Counted from the first letter of the stretch, positions 21,400 to 32,969 are shown. The stretch is DNA of 64,000 nucleotides from Notospermus geniculatus (GCA_002633025.1 NMRB01000092.1:328937-392936), one strand, 5' to 3'. Translations and numbers: made by a program. The notes: generated by a model not told the origin, from the sequence alone.

Positions 21400-21620
21400 T
21401 CGGAGACTGGAAATTTTCATTCCATCTTGTAGCTCAGGTCATGAAACCTGGGGGTAGGTCACATTTCCAGGTCTGTAGCTCTTGCAGGAACAAAGTTACA
21501 GGTGTGACAGACTGAACAGACAGACAGACACACAGACACACAGATACACAGACACACACACAGACAGACACCATGACCAAACACTATAATGGTTTCCGAT
21601 CTTGAGATCGGAAACCATAA
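21400..21620 (+). repeat. Repeat with CAGACA microsatellite and GGTTTCCGATC hairpin
   Basis: A CAGACACA microsatellite (about 21515-21570) is followed by GGTTTCCGATCTTGAG and its complement, a 12-bp hairpin. GGTTTCCGAT also appears at 17641 near the TGACCTTGA repeat, suggesting a shared element end. Positions 21621-21918 show nothing further. Confidence 0.6.
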
Positions 21621-21920
21621 TAATAATTGCCTCTACTCTGTTCGCCAATTTTAGGCCGCGTTAGCGATGAAATAGATATTCTTGTTGTCGGTCAATTATA
21701 GGTTTTGGCATTCAATGGTCCGCTGATTTGCCCACATAATATTTGGAAACGCACTATAGTGAACGTGTGTTGCAAATAGTAAACAAATCCACGTGAAGTA
21801 TAAAGCTTCAAACTTTCGAGCAGTTTTTCTCACACTTTTATAAACATTTTTCCGACTTTGAAAATGGAAATGTGTTGTTCACCATGTGGAGCTTGTCCGT
21901 ATAACAGCCGATTCTGGGTT

Positions 21921-22870
21921 TTTAGCTCACCTCTGTGAGGTGAGCTTCTCCCATGGTGTGTCGTCCGTCGTCCGTCGTCGTCCGGTGTCGTCCGGCGGCG
22001 TCCGTCGTCGTTAACAGGGGCGGCACGTTTCTAAACCGCTTGGGCTACAAACTTGAAATTTGGTGTACAAGTACCATATGGTAAAAACTATCTCTGGACC
22101 GAAACTTGGTGCTGCTGTTTGTACGCTCTGGCCTGTAGGGGGCGCTTTGTGAAAACCTTCTTTTGACCATATCTCCTGAACGCTGCGAGCAAGAACCACG
22201 AAACTTTTATGGTGGGTTCTTCTGATGAGACTACATCACATATATCCCGGGTTTTTGATTTGACCTACTTTTTAAGGTCACAGAGGTCAAAGTTCAAAAT
22301 TCACTCTTTGGTGGCACATTTCATGGCTATTTGACATAGAGTGTTGTGATTTGGTGTGAAGGTATATCTAGGCACCCTGCACAAATGCACCAAATTTCAA
22401 CCCGATCGGACTTCAAATATGGCCGCCAGGAAGCCATCTTGAAAAATGGACTTTGACCCACATTTTATAAATAGGAGTAGGTAGGATGTTTTAACATTGT
22501 CAAAATATGTATCAAAATAGGTACCATATAACTATATGGTAAATTTCAGTGAGATTCAACGTCAAATACACCTCATAAATAGGGGTAGCAAGGATGCTTT
22601 AACCGTGCCTAAATATGTATCTACTTGTATGCCAAATTTCGGTTCGATTGGACTTCAACATGGCTGCCAGGCGGCCATCTTGAAAAAATGACTTTGGCCA
22701 TATCTCGTCGGTAGTAAATGTTACGATGTTTCAATGTTGTCTAAATATCTATGCAAGTATCCTGTACATTCCTGCTAAAATGTCAGTCCCAGCGAACATC
22801 ACGTGTGGCCACCTGGTGGCCATCTTGAAAAATAGATTTTTTGACATGAAACTGTGACCTAGACAGGAAA
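21921..22870 (+). repeat. Interspersed repeat with AGCTCAC head, longest copy
   Basis: It opens with the hairpin TTTAGCTCACCTCTGTGAGG and a run of GTCGTCCG. Three spaced blocks follow, each with GGCCGCCAGG-type words and ATCTTGAAAAATGGACTTTG-like phrases. It is the same family as 8551-9330 and 63186-63550. No protein is encoded. Confidence 0.8.
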
Positions 22871-23715
22871 GCAGTTTGTTCACAAATACCACTTGTATTC
22901 ATTGTAGTCAGAAATTGTACTCCTTCTGGGTGCCATCACCTGAGTTTATGTCATTGACTGATAATACTGATCAGATCATAAAATACTTCTTGGTGTGTTC
23001 AGCTTTATCTTATCTGTACTGTTCCTCAACATTGACCATGAGAGTCACAGTTTCACACTTAACCATGGAGACTTATCACAGAGGTCAGCACAATGGCCCT
23101 GGCCATTTCATTGAAGTAGATGTCCGCGAAATTCCCGAAACAAAGAAAATTATGTGGAGTAAAAGCTAAACTTTCTTAATTATAAGCATAATTAACATAT
23201 TTTTTAAAAATCTGCGGTTATACCGACATGCGCTGGGTATGGCTGCGTCTTTTTCAACAGAGTTTGCTTCGATGCGACATAGCATGTTGACGTAAAATTG
23301 CTCAAGGAAATTTTGTCGGCCTTTCCAACGAAGTCATTTTCCTGGGCAATCCGGATATAGGATCCAGTTATTTAGGGTGAAAGTTCACATAGATGCTTCA
23401 TATGTAACGTACCGTACCAGAAATGTTTTTGTATTCATTGTTATCAATGAATTATCACGAATTTAAGGTGGGCAGTTCGGCGTCACGCAATGGGTATAGA
23501 TCGACCTTAATCACTCTGACAAGCCTGTGCAAAATAATTATACTATTAACGGTTTAGTTCCGCTTTAAGCGACGAAAAAATTCTCTGTCGCAAAATTACC
23601 GAGATGACTTTTTATCCATCCTGGCCATCTTCCGACCACTTTTGAAAAAAAATCGTCCTTACTTAAACTTGCTGATGAAGTAATTTCCCTGATTCCTTCT
23701 TCTAGTTGACGATTC
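22871..23715. other. No gene seen
   Basis: One 97-codon plus-strand frame (22876-23169) has a few cysteines but no recognised pattern and no splice or polyadenylation context that supports it. Confidence 0.35.
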
Positions 23716-23719
23716 ACTT

Positions 23720-24300
23720 CTCATTTTAAAGAATGGAAAAAAACTGAAATTTCCCTCCCCCACATGAATCTAAGTGACGAGAAACATACTGGATTCCTAA
23801 TTCTGGGTTCCGTATATGCTGTATGTGCAAATTCATCCGATTCCGTATGTTGGTTGTTTCTCCCACATAAGTTTGTTTGCATCCTTGACAACAAATGACA
23901 TAAACGGCATTTAGAGTATCACAGTTCATAGAAGCATTTACATGGTTTCCCCTGTGTTAAACGTGAAACTTTCCCCAGTGATGATGTAATCACATAACTT
24001 ACACCTGGATTTCCCACATTTGGTTACTTTTGGTTTGGAATCAGATGTTTTAAATGATGCTTTTGTAAGAATTCTTTTTAAACTTGGAGGTTGTCTGTTG
24101 GCATTTATAATCTTATTGGTCTCAAGCACTGTTGGCATTTATAATCTTATTGGTCTCAAGCATTTCTTTGAGTTTTTTGTCCTGTTTTAGAAAGCCTACA
24201 TGCTTCACAATAACATCGTGCATGTTAAGATTAGACGGGTTATAGATATGCACAAAGCAGATGTCATTCGACTTAGTTGTTTTCTGTACTTTCTGTGACA
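23720..24300 (-). pseudogene. C-terminal part of a Penelope-like retroelement with GIY-YIG endonuclease
   Basis: On the minus strand, from right: a segment with FVHIYNPSNLNMHDVIVKHV then VGFLKQDKKLKEML, a Cys-rich linker (CGKSRCKLCDYI), then AVYVICCQGCKQTYVGETTN, the GIY-YIG core with its R-x-x-x-H continuation. This order (linker with CxxxxCxxC, then GIY-YIG) is the usual C-terminus of Penelope-type elements. A 33-base direct duplication at about 24097-24162 shifts the frame, and a second one-base shift near 23945 separates linker and nuclease. The reverse transcriptase domain is not in the window, so this is a 5'-truncated, dead copy. Confidence 0.75.
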
Positions 24301-24501
24301 CTCGTTTTCTTGCTCACCATTAAACCGTGGTCTATGACAACTGGGTATGGAGACGTCTTCGCTCTGCTGGACCAATGACTGCCAAACTTGATATCAGCCG
24401 AACAATAATATATCACGCAACAATCTCTTTACGTTTCATTAATCTATCTGTTAATTTCTGTGTTTATTGCTTAACCAGTGAAATATTTCTAAACGATACC
24501 A

Positions 24502-24780
24502 GGCCTGGGTTGTTCAAAGCACCGTTAGTGTTAATTTTGGCGATATCTCTAACGTGGCGTTAATTGCAATGGGCTACTTTGGCGATAACGCCAAGATAGC
24601 ACTAACGTCACGTTAGGCTTCCGTTACATAGAAGTATACGGTATACGAGAACACCGATTAACAAAGACTTCCCGAGGATTCACGACCGTGAAGCCATTGT
24701 TCACCGGCGTTTTCGTATACCGTATACTTCAATGTAAAGGAAGCCTTAGGGACAAATACTGTTTCGAACAACAGGGCCCA
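24502..24780. mobile_element. 279-bp inverted-repeat element
   Basis: The ends CAGGCCTGGGTTGTTC and, on the other strand, GGGCCCTGTTGTTCGAA face each other. An inner pair of arms (AGTATACGGTATACGA) lies at 24630-24652 and 24711-24733. There is no coding capacity. Confidence 0.7.
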
Positions 24781-24877
24781 GATCCATAATTTTCCGCAAC
24801 GCCTTTGCTCTAAGGCCACATATTACCGACCCTCTTCACATGGAGTGGTCAGCGATCATTTTTGAACCATTATTACG

Positions 24878-25927
24878 GCTGAAGGGGTTATTGTCGTCCT
24901 GGGTATAGACGAAGTATACCCAGGTTCAATGTCGTCCAGACAAACTATACCCTGGGTATAGTTTGTCTGGACAAACTGTACCCAGGGTATAGTTTGTCTT
25001 GACAAAGTGTACCCAGCTTCCCATATGTACACCTGAAGACGAGATTGGTATCGCAAAGGGCAAAAAAGGATCTAAGAATTTTCGTCCGAGATTGTCACGT
25101 GCGTGTTGCCAAGATTCGCGTGACCACAAAACTGATGACGCCATGAAGTACATGGAAAAGCCGGGAGCATTTCGTCATTTTCATGAATTTTCTTTTTCCA
25201 TAACAAGTTTGCGCCATGGGACACTTCCGGTAAACAGCCATACAGTGGGATTATTGCTGAAAAGGGCTGAAAATTAACGCTATACCTACTATAATTTGGG
25301 AATAGGGAGATAAGACCAATTCCTACAACTTTTCAAAAGGGACACATAGTAAATTCTCAAGCACTTAGGAGCTGCAGGCCTAATTCGAGACACTTCCGGT
25401 AAGCAACCATACAGTGGGATTATTGCCAAAAGGGGCTGAAAATTAATGCGATACCTACCATAATTTGGGAATAGGGAGATAAGACCAATCCCTAGAACTT
25501 TTCAAAAGGGACCTATAGTAAATTATCAAGCACTTAGGAGCTGTAGGCCTAGTTCGAGGCTATCCTTCATTTCATGATTTACGCTGAATATCATCCTCAC
25601 TAAACCTCTTCAGTAGTGTCATACTTCGATTGTCAGTAGGCCTATGGTTAGTGCGTGTGTTTATGGGTTCAATTATGAGCGAAGGATCGAAGCCATGATG
25701 TTGCCCTTACCGCCATTTTGACCGGCAAGGCCTAGATGCCATGTAACTTTGCGATACCAATCTCGTCTTCAGGTGCACATATCGGAAGCTGGGTACACTT
25801 TGTCAAGACAAACTATACCCTGGGTATAGTTTGTCTGGACAAACTGTACCCAGGGTATAGTTTGTCTGGACGACATTGAACCTGGGTATACTTTGTCTAT
25901 ACCCAGGACGACAATAACCCCTTCAGC
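24878..25927. mobile_element. 1,050-bp non-autonomous transposon with 181-bp inverted repeats and 9-bp target duplication
   Basis: The arms 24878-25058 and 25747-25927 begin GCTGAAGGGGTTATTGTCG when read inward. ATTATTACG is repeated outside both ends (24869-24877 and 25928-25936). Inside each arm a smaller palindrome, CAAACTATACCCTGGG and its complement, is repeated, so the arm folds on itself. The centre has a 169-bp tandem duplication (ACACTTCCGGTAA at 25221 and 25390). A 9-bp duplication with long arms is characteristic of Mutator-like elements. No transposase is present. A second family member is at 27012-27387. Confidence 0.9.
25221..25560 (+). repeat. 169-bp tandem duplication inside the 24878 element
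   Basis: Two units starting ACACTTCCGGTAA share nearly every base through TTAGGAGCTG and TTCGAG, with a handful of substitutions. Confidence 0.85.
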
Positions 25928-26124
25928 ATTATTACGCATGTAGTATTTTTGCTCTAGTACTTGACCATGATTCTGGCAACCGATGAAAATGTAGCTATTC
26001 CAGTAATATTTCCCTGGAGAAAAAGATAATGTGCAGACAATTTGTTGTCGAATGAGAGTTAATTTTAGCCTTGACATTGGATACAGGACAATTACAAGTA
26101 CAGCACAGCACAGCACATACATCA

Positions 26125-26331
26125 GAAATTTCCTTTTCAGGGTAAGTACTTTAGGGTACTAACAGGTCTGTCCCTGAGATGAGTAGAAAGGTACTAATAA
26201 TGAGATTCTATTTCTGCTCATAGTGAGTAGGTAAATACTCATAATGAGTATTTACTGTAAATACTCATAATGAGTATTGACCTCATTATGTTAGTACTCC
26301 TAAAGTACTCATCCTGAGAAGGAAATTTCTT
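26125..26331. mobile_element. 207-bp inverted-repeat element with ACTCATAATGAGTA palindromes
   Basis: The outer arms GAAATTTCCTTTTCAGG and its near complement at the right end enclose repeated TACTCATAATGAGTA palindromes (26230-26280). The whole can form a long stem with several side hairpins. Confidence 0.7.
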
Positions 26332-27002
26332 TCAGTGTATGTATTTCCCCTGTGATCATGCTATCAAGTGGAAATAAGTGTTTCAGTTAAAGTGGCACTG
26401 CCGGTGCGTTTATAAAAATCCGACGTGTTTTATTGGGTCACGTGGTTACCATAGTGAGCCATTATTTTTGTCCTTGACTTTTCCGCCGGCAAAAATTACG
26501 CCTGTAATAAGTGACCATTTGTAGCCATTTTTGATGTTATGGTTTGTGTGGGTCATTTTCTTGTGTCCACCAGATAATGAGCTGAGAACGTTAAGTGTGA
26601 GTGCAATAAAGACGGTTTTGTCAGTTTTTGCTGGCGGTTTCATGAAGATCAGTTGATCATGGTTTGCTATGCATCACCGTACATGTTTGTGTACTAGCGA
26701 GGGCCAAGAGTGATCGACGATGGAAAAATGTTGGACGTTTTGCGAACGCTAGTGCCTTCAAAGAACATTGCACCCTGAGGGGGCTATCGTCTTAGTCAAG
26801 TAATATGTCGACCGAGTTCGTTTCGCACCTGGAATGAAGTTCGTTTAGTAAGTAAACGAAGTCGAAAATCATTTCCTGTGTAAGCCCAGTGCTGATATCA
26901 TGGCGGCAGTCATTATTAGTTTATCGGGCTGTGATGCATTGTGGGATATGGCAGAAACAACAAATGAACGATCCCCTGGATTTTCCTCCAATGAACGGCA
27001 AG
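26332..27002. other. No gene seen
   Basis: Mixed sequence with a GGTTTCATGAAGATCAG-like stretch and no convincing frame or exon signals. Confidence 0.35.
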
Positions 27003-27011
27003 TTCACTAAG

Positions 27012-27387
27012 GCTGAAAGGGTAAATGTCGTCCTGGGTATATACAAAGATTACCCAGGATCTCAATCTTCACTAAAACAATACCCTGGGTGCACTTTCGG
27101 TAGCCGAACATCACCCAGCATCCGCAATCAGTGCCTAGGAACGAGTCCTATTTAGAAATCCCGTGGAATCTCGCGGTCTTGCTCCGCGGTACTTGTTGAG
27201 TGTAGCTGTTTATGACAATCTACAGGCTGTCACGCGACCACGGGCGAGAGACCCTCGAATCCAGGTGTCATACTACCATGCTGGGTGATGTTCGGCTACC
27301 GAAACTACACCCTGGGTATTGTTTTAGTGAAGATTGAGATCCTGGGTAATCTTTGTATATACCCAGGACGACATTTACCCTTTCAGC
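27012..27387. mobile_element. 376-bp relative of the 24878 element with 9-bp target duplication
   Basis: The arms (about 110 bp) begin GCTGAAAGGGTAAATGTCG. TTCACTAAG is duplicated outside (27003-27011 and 27388-27396). TACCCAGG palindromes occur inside the arms as in the larger element. The centre is only about 150 bp and non-coding. Confidence 0.9.
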
Positions 27388-27396
27388 TTCACTAAG

Positions 27397-27984
27397 ACAG
27401 GTGTAGGGTCTGCTTTGACCAGTCTAAAAATGCCAGCGACCAAATAGTGACTGATAAGCAGATCCACTTGGGGCTCATGTTAGCATGTCAGTCTATACCA
27501 TGAATCTGGGTCATCGTGGCATGAGGCTGATTGTTGATGAGTGGAGTGTTTGTGCAATAATAATCCTAACCCTGATGAGCGTTTACAATTTTCGCGTCAG
27601 ATCCCTGTGCTGGCATCCTCCCGCAGCAGCGGTTTTTACCTCACTCCTCTTCATCCACTCCCAGTCCAAAGCCCTGCTGTGGGAGGATGTGTGCTGGCTA
27701 TGACACGGTGTATAAGAACTGATGTCCCGTACGGATTGAGCTCTTGTATCTGTCCGTCAAGAGCCCCCCCCCCAATTTTAACTCCCTATATCACTTATCA
27801 ACCCACGATCCACCCCACGTGACCCATCCAGGCCGGCAGGCTTGTTTGTATGTTTTTTGGATTGTGTCTGTTTTAAAGCCCAACACTTGTGACATGTTTT
27901 AGTTGGCGTTAATGTGTTTATTATCGTAACATATGTCACAATGTACACAAAATTCATGTGTATTTTGTAAAAATCGCGTGATCT
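27397..27984. other. No gene seen
   Basis: Two overlapping short plus-strand frames near 27485-27822 have no recognisable domain. A CCCCCCCC run lies near 27767. Confidence 0.35.
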
Positions 27985-28505
27985 GTGTTCATTGTATTGT
28001 AATCATACATTCTCCAACATTGGGGGCGAAAGACAAAACTACGGTATTGAAGAATGATGCAAACACTGCCGGTGGTGCAGGGGCCATATAGATTTTAAGG
28101 AATCTGGAAAACAAGGATCTCCAAGGAATCCTACGGAATTAACTCCAAATAATGCAAATGATATGAGAAAACGACATTATTATGAATGTACACTGTACAA
28201 AAAATCCGCCAAGAAAACGTCCCTAAATATTTTTTTGCCATACATGTTCAAAATAGGCCTAGGCCCCCTATGGGATTTTCAAAATATTTTGAAAACATAT
28301 ATCGCAAAAAAATTATAGACGCTTTCTTGGTGGATTTTTTGTACAGTGTAATATACATTCATAATAATGTCGTTTTCTCATATCATTTGCGATATTTGGA
28401 GTTAATTCCTTAGGGTTCCTTCGGGATCCTTGTTTTCCAGATTCCTTAAAATCTATATGGCCTGGTGCCGGCTGTTGGCAAAAAGTGGAAATATCGTGGC
28501 CCTTT
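27985..28505 (+). repeat. Third copy of the 2069/35884 repeat, split by an element
   Basis: The words ATTGTATTGTAATCATACAT and GGGGCGAAAGACAAAACTACG on the left and TATCGTGGCCCTTTAA on the right match 2090-2190 and 35905-36020. The two halves are separated by the element at 28081-28462. Confidence 0.75.
28081..28462. mobile_element. 382-bp inverted-repeat element inside a repeat
   Basis: The arms GGGCCATATAGATTTTAAGG and its near complement extend about 150 bases each (shared TCTGGAAAACAAGGATC and AAACGACATTATTATGAAT). TGGTGC appears on both sides (28073-28078 and 28463-28468), a possible 6-bp target duplication. The uninterrupted version of the host repeat is seen at 35975-35995. Confidence 0.75.
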
Positions 28506-28558
28506 AACACGGAGAATTTTCATGGATACGAGGCCAAGCAGGACATTTCTAACCTCTC

Positions 28559-29581
28559 TTAGTGATCTTTCAATCTTAAGCCACGATACATGTTTTGACC
28601 AACATATATTTCAGATACGAGACGTTTGACCCGTATATCAGTACCCTCAACACTGAAAAGGTATCCAATCTCATTTATATAGAAATACCATGATATTTTC
28701 TGTCTCCGCGTGACAACCCGACGAATTTTCCTTCGCGAATGCGTATTACAAGGCATAAGAAAAAATGCAGTCCGTTTCTTAATCTTATGATGGCGGTGTC
28801 GTTTGATACGCACTATCTCAAGAATGCGGTGCATCATGGGATCGTAACCCAAACATTTTTTGACGAAGCTTGGCTGCGAAGATTTCAGCAATAACGTTTT
28901 GTTCACAGTTTGATTCTGAGATATCCGAAAATGAAAACCGTACGTAAGAAAATCCGAGTCCGAGTCAGTCACGACCACAAGAAAGCTGCCTCCATTTGAC
29001 AGGCAGATGGGCGAGGTAAATTGACGCACCGGACGATAAATTATCGTACTTTGATACCGCAGTTTCATTCTTAAGTTGTTTTTTTTAAATGTATATAGAG
29101 CAAGAAACCTACGTCGTCTTGGAGATGCAACCAATACTCCGCCAGCGAATTCGTCTTCTATGTTCAAGAAGAAAGCAAAGTATAAGTATTCTCGATGACG
29201 ATTTCGGCAGGTGTTTGTTGGTGACCGACTACACACCCGGCCTAATTTGGCCACGTATTCACCATGAATTGTATATACACCGAGGTAATCATAACGAGGA
29301 TAATCCGGATCAGTGAATTTGACAAATATTACAAATGTATTAGGCCTACTCTTCATGAGGTACGCGTGATTGAAACCGCCCTCTATTTCTTTATTAAAAA
29401 GAAGCTCGAACATATATGAATGTTTTCCTGTTGAACTTTGCTTTATTCCTAGAAGGGTACCTCGATATCGGTGAGAAAATACGCCAACTCCGTCGAGATA
29501 CCCAGCAAGGCTGTAAACACTGCCGAGGATGAAATCAAGCCTCATTGTAAATAACGATTTGATATATCCATTGCCGAAACC
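28559..29581 (-). CDS. Unrecognised protein, large 3' exon (328 codons from the first ATG)
   Basis: A single open frame runs from 29545 (ATG, MRLDFILGSVY) to a stop at 28559. The frame is open a little further upstream to about 29581 (GFGNGYIKSLF), directly after a good splice acceptor (CCTTCTGTTTAG), so the ATG may be internal and the gene may have earlier exons that I cannot identify. The protein has no obvious transmembrane run. It is dense in alternating hydrophobic/aromatic residues (YDYLGVYTI, SFLVVVTDSD, SWYFYINEIGYLF), as in beta-rich folds such as propellers, and has a basic stretch (KRHRHHKIKKR). A fourth, broken copy of its 3' third lies at 43876-46402. Weakly similar large exons of similar length and strand are at 48553 and 53134. 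I do not recognise the family; it could also be an old captured gene. Confidence 0.6.
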   Translation of the reverse strand, partial: GFGNGYIKSLFTMRLDFILGSVYSLAGYLDGVGVFSHRYRGTLLGIKQSSTGKHSYMFELLFNKEIEGGFNHAYLMKSRPNTFVIFVKFTDPDYPRYDYLGVYTIHGEYVAKLGRVCSRSPTNTCRNRHREYLYFAFFLNIEDEFAGGVLVASPRRRRFLALYTFKKNNLRMKLRYQSTIIYRPVRQFTSPICLSNGGSFLVVVTDSDSDFLTYGFHFRISQNQTVNKTLLLKSSQPSFVKKCLGYDPMMHRILEIVRIKRHRHHKIKKRTAFFLMPCNTHSRRKIRRVVTRRQKISWYFYINEIGYLFSVEGTDIRVKRLVSEIYVGQNMYRGLRLKDH

Positions 29582-29638
29582 TAAACAGAAGGCAGTTATT
29601 TAAAGTCACACTGTATTCAGTTTAGAAAGTGCGTATAC

Positions 29639-30133
29639 ACTGTAAATCTGGACAAAACGTTACATGTTTTTAATCGCACATTACATGTTTTCTTGGCAAC
29701 ACCTACCGTTTATTCTTGTTACACTTGATATATTAGAATATACTTCAAGTATACTGTAATTCACTTTCAAGTATACGGGCATATACTTGCAAGTATTCGC
29801 TAGATTTCGTGCAGTGAATTTTGCATCAACTTATTTCCGACAGCTTTGGTCCGTTTTTTATCAATGAGTGATTTAGAGAATATTGCGTCTCGTAATTTTT
29901 TCCAATGTACATGTACATACTGTTAATAAGGATATGAAACTCGGTGATTTTCAAAAGTGCTGTGCGGCTCGGTGTACTGTCTAACATACAACGCGTACTG
30001 TTTACTATTCTTATGAAACACGTTAATAGAGTTGTCCTCTACACTGTAAATCTGGACAAAACGTTACATGTTTTTAATCGCACATTACATGTTTTCTTGG
30101 CAACACCTACCGTTTATTCTTGTTACACTTGAT
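29639..30133 (+). repeat. 90-bp direct repeat, ends of larger elements
   Basis: The stretch ACACTGTAAATCTGGAC through CTTGTTACACTTGAT occurs at 29639-29730 and again, nearly unchanged, at 30042-30133. The opening word reappears inverted at 32526-32541, so these may be the left ends of an element or of two overlapping ones. Confidence 0.7.
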
Positions 30134-30599
30134 GCTTTTGTTACAACAGATGGTGTTTTTTATAATTGGTTAGCATTTAGTTTTAAAACACTTCATGTTT
30201 TAATGAATCCATAAGCATGATTGATTTCCCTACACAGAATGTTGATCACAAAAAAATATATTATAAAATGATAATATCTTTCGGTCTAGGATTACAGGTC
30301 CCAATTCAACCAAGTTTGATATTCTAACCATCTCATCACTTTTTATTTATCTACACGGAGTTTCAGTTATTGAAAGTTCTCCCTGATTGAGTCTGTGACT
30401 GTGCCTTGTCCGGGCCAACACGAGGTGAAGGATAACTGAAACATATTTTTCGCTTTTTCTAAGTTATTTACTAATGAATATGATGTGTATGATTTTTAGA
30501 TACCAGCCGTTTGATAACTAAACATTTAGAAGCAAAACACATTTAGAAGCAAAACACCAAAGCTATTTCATTGTCAAACGCCTGTGTTTTAATACATGC

Positions 30600-30880
30600 A
30601 TGTCAAATTTCGGCCTGATTTGACTTCAAACATGGCCACCAGGTGGCATAACCCAAAAATCATGAAAGTGCTGTAACTCAGGAAAGCCTTAACCCAAAGC
30701 GCTCCAATGTGCTATGTGGCCCCCTGCAGATGACCTTTATGTCCATGTGAAGTTTCGGCCCGATCGGACGTCCAGTATGGCCGCCAGATGGCGTGACCCG
30801 AAAATCATCAAAGTGCTGTAACTCAGGAGCGACTTGACCCAAAGCGCTCCAATGTGCTATGTTGTCCCCTGCAGATGATG
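30600..30880 (+). repeat. Headless piece of the AGCTCAC-type repeat
   Basis: It carries two spaced blocks with ATGGCCGCCAGATGGCGT-like words and CTGTAACTCAGGA phrases matching 9050-9290. Confidence 0.75.
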
Positions 30881-31548
30881 AAGGCCTACAACAGTGCACA
30901 GGGGTGGCAGTGCTCACATGTGAGCGCGGTTTCACTTCAGCCCGACGTCTGGAAGACTGGATGAACTGGGTGCTTATAGACGAGGCTTGCGGATTGGGTT
31001 TAGGTTCGATTGGCCGTTGTCGAATTTGTTTTCTACCCGTGATGGATGATAAACAAAAAAACACCATGTGTTTTGCAGGAAAGCAGAAGTGTTTTAGTAG
31101 ACAACATTCGTCATTTAGCATGTTATAGGCCTACTCACGCTTAAGTCTACCCCGTGTATGTATGTTTGTATGTATGTTTGTAGCCATAAGCAGCCCTCCT
31201 ATCATCTGATGCACAAACATCCCATCTGCCATAAAACGACTGTTTAATGTTGATCATTTTGTTATTTCAGTGCTCCGCAATGATGAATATTAGACCTGTA
31301 GTTCAAGAAGATGTAATCTGATGAAGTGCTATTGGCCAGACGAACGGTTAAAGCAAGACACGACTGACTACTTTCTGCCTGGATGGATATCGATAAAATT
31401 GTAGAGTTACGTGTTTTTAAATAAAACACTTATTGAAATTAAACAGAAATAAGTGTTTTTTATCTGTGACAGGGCATAAACACGTCAAAAGTGTTTTGTG
31501 TATAAACACTTTTATGTGTTTTCCTACTGTGTGTTTCCTAAACACTAT

Positions 31549-32376
31549 GGGCCATATTCATAAAGGGTGTTTTTCTCTTAGACGCGACTAACTACCAAAA
31601 ACGCTGACTAAACAGGGGATAATCGCACGTTCAAGTTAGACAGCATTTCATAAAGAGTGATTAGATCAAGAGACGTTTAACCAACGTACAAATGTAGACA
31701 CCCGCGTGCAAGTAACAAAAGAAATGTTAAACGTCCCAAGGGGCTTGTTTATCTCGCGTACAAACTGTCATTTCGCCTTAGGCGCGCTGAAGCTTCGCAG
31801 TGAATCCACTCCGTATCCTCGAATTAGGTGCATAGGAAGCATGGGAAGAGGCAGAACGAAGGCAGCCTGTTGATTTGCGTGTTTTTACAGATCATACAAA
31901 TCCAGGAATCACGTGCGACAGCATCCAATGCCACTTGCTTCTTCTGATATTGGCTGTAGCATCTGAACGTTTGTTTTCAATCACATCTTTCCGAATGTTT
32001 CAGCCTCAATTAGCCACATCCGCTGATTGGCTGCAAAATTGTCACAAAGCCTAGTTCATATTTCGACGCAAAACCATCGACGTCCGACGCGCAATCAAAA
32101 TCTACGGTGCCATGATGCATGACCGGGACCTTTGTTCTGACATGTTACGTACTTCGTTACATGATCTTTCAGTGACTGGGGAATGCCCGCAGCAAGAAAA
32201 TCGGTGATTAAGCGGGAAGTTAGACGCGGACAGATAAACGGCCGATCATCTCTTGTTGTGAATTGCGATCATCAAGGGTGTTTATCCACACGCGTACAAA
32301 CCTGTTTTAACCAGCGTACAAAAGTTATCCGCGTCTAGGCTAATCGAGCGATGATCACCCTTTATGAATACGGCCC
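31549..32376. mobile_element. 828-bp element with GGGCCATATTCATAAAGGG ends
   Basis: The left GGGCCATATTCATAAAGGGT and right (opposite strand) GGGCCGTATTCATAAAGGGT match. TTAGACGCG-type words sit next to both. The same ends bound 46408-46746, and partial ends appear at 50128 and 50530-50600. Non-coding. Confidence 0.75.
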
Positions 32377-32874
32377 TGTGTGTTTACCAGTAAAACAGCA
32401 AGTGTTTAACCCCAAAACAGTGGATGTTCATGCCAAAAACACTTTTGTGTTTTTGAAGAAGACACGTAAAAGTGATTTTTATATGTGAGAAAAATGTGTT
32501 TTAAAAACTGTTTTAATTCAAAACGCCCAGATTTACAGTGTACGTTCGCCGATGTTAGTGTAATGTGAAATGTAATATGCACAGAGCTCTGCCTGCAGTT
32601 TTTTTAATGTGTGCTAAGAAATAAGTCGTGATTCTCTGAAATGCCTATCAGGCAAGCCTTTTCGGGACATTCATTAGGCTATGAGACCTCTGTCTGCATT
32701 CTGCTAACACTTTGAAAATACCGTGTTAAAATTCAAACATTGGGGCTTTAAGACATCTTCCTGAGAGTCGCAGGATAAAACCTTGGACTGAATACATGTA
32801 ATTCAAATCATTGTGGTCTCTTCAAAGATAATGTTTCATTGATACCATTATTATTGCATGGATTTTCCATCAGT

Positions 32875-32955
32875 GCCGAAGCAATTGCGTTATTGGCCCT
32901 GGTAAGGATGGAAGAGATCATCTCAACCTACTCATTTTCCTCACAAGGACGTGGT
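32875..32955 (+). repeat. SINE-tail-like fragment, relative of 58430-58500 (inverted)
   Basis: GTTATTGGCCCTGGTAAG and CTACTCATTTTCC correspond to the reverse strand of the 58250 SINE tail at about two-thirds identity by eye. Confidence 0.45.
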
Positions 32956-32969
32956 CTTCTAAAGGAACA

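Larger units (their letters stand above)
30042..32541. mobile_element. Possible 2.5-kb element with ACACTGTAAATCTGG ends, carrying nested insertions
   Basis: The left end TACACTGTAAATCTGG and right end CCAGATTTACAGTGTA are reverse complements. The interior near both ends is rich in AAAACACTT and AAGTGTTTT words. Inside lie a piece of the AGCTCAC-type repeat (30600-30880) and an 828-bp element (31549-32376). No transposase was found, so the boundaries rest on the short ends only. Confidence 0.5.
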
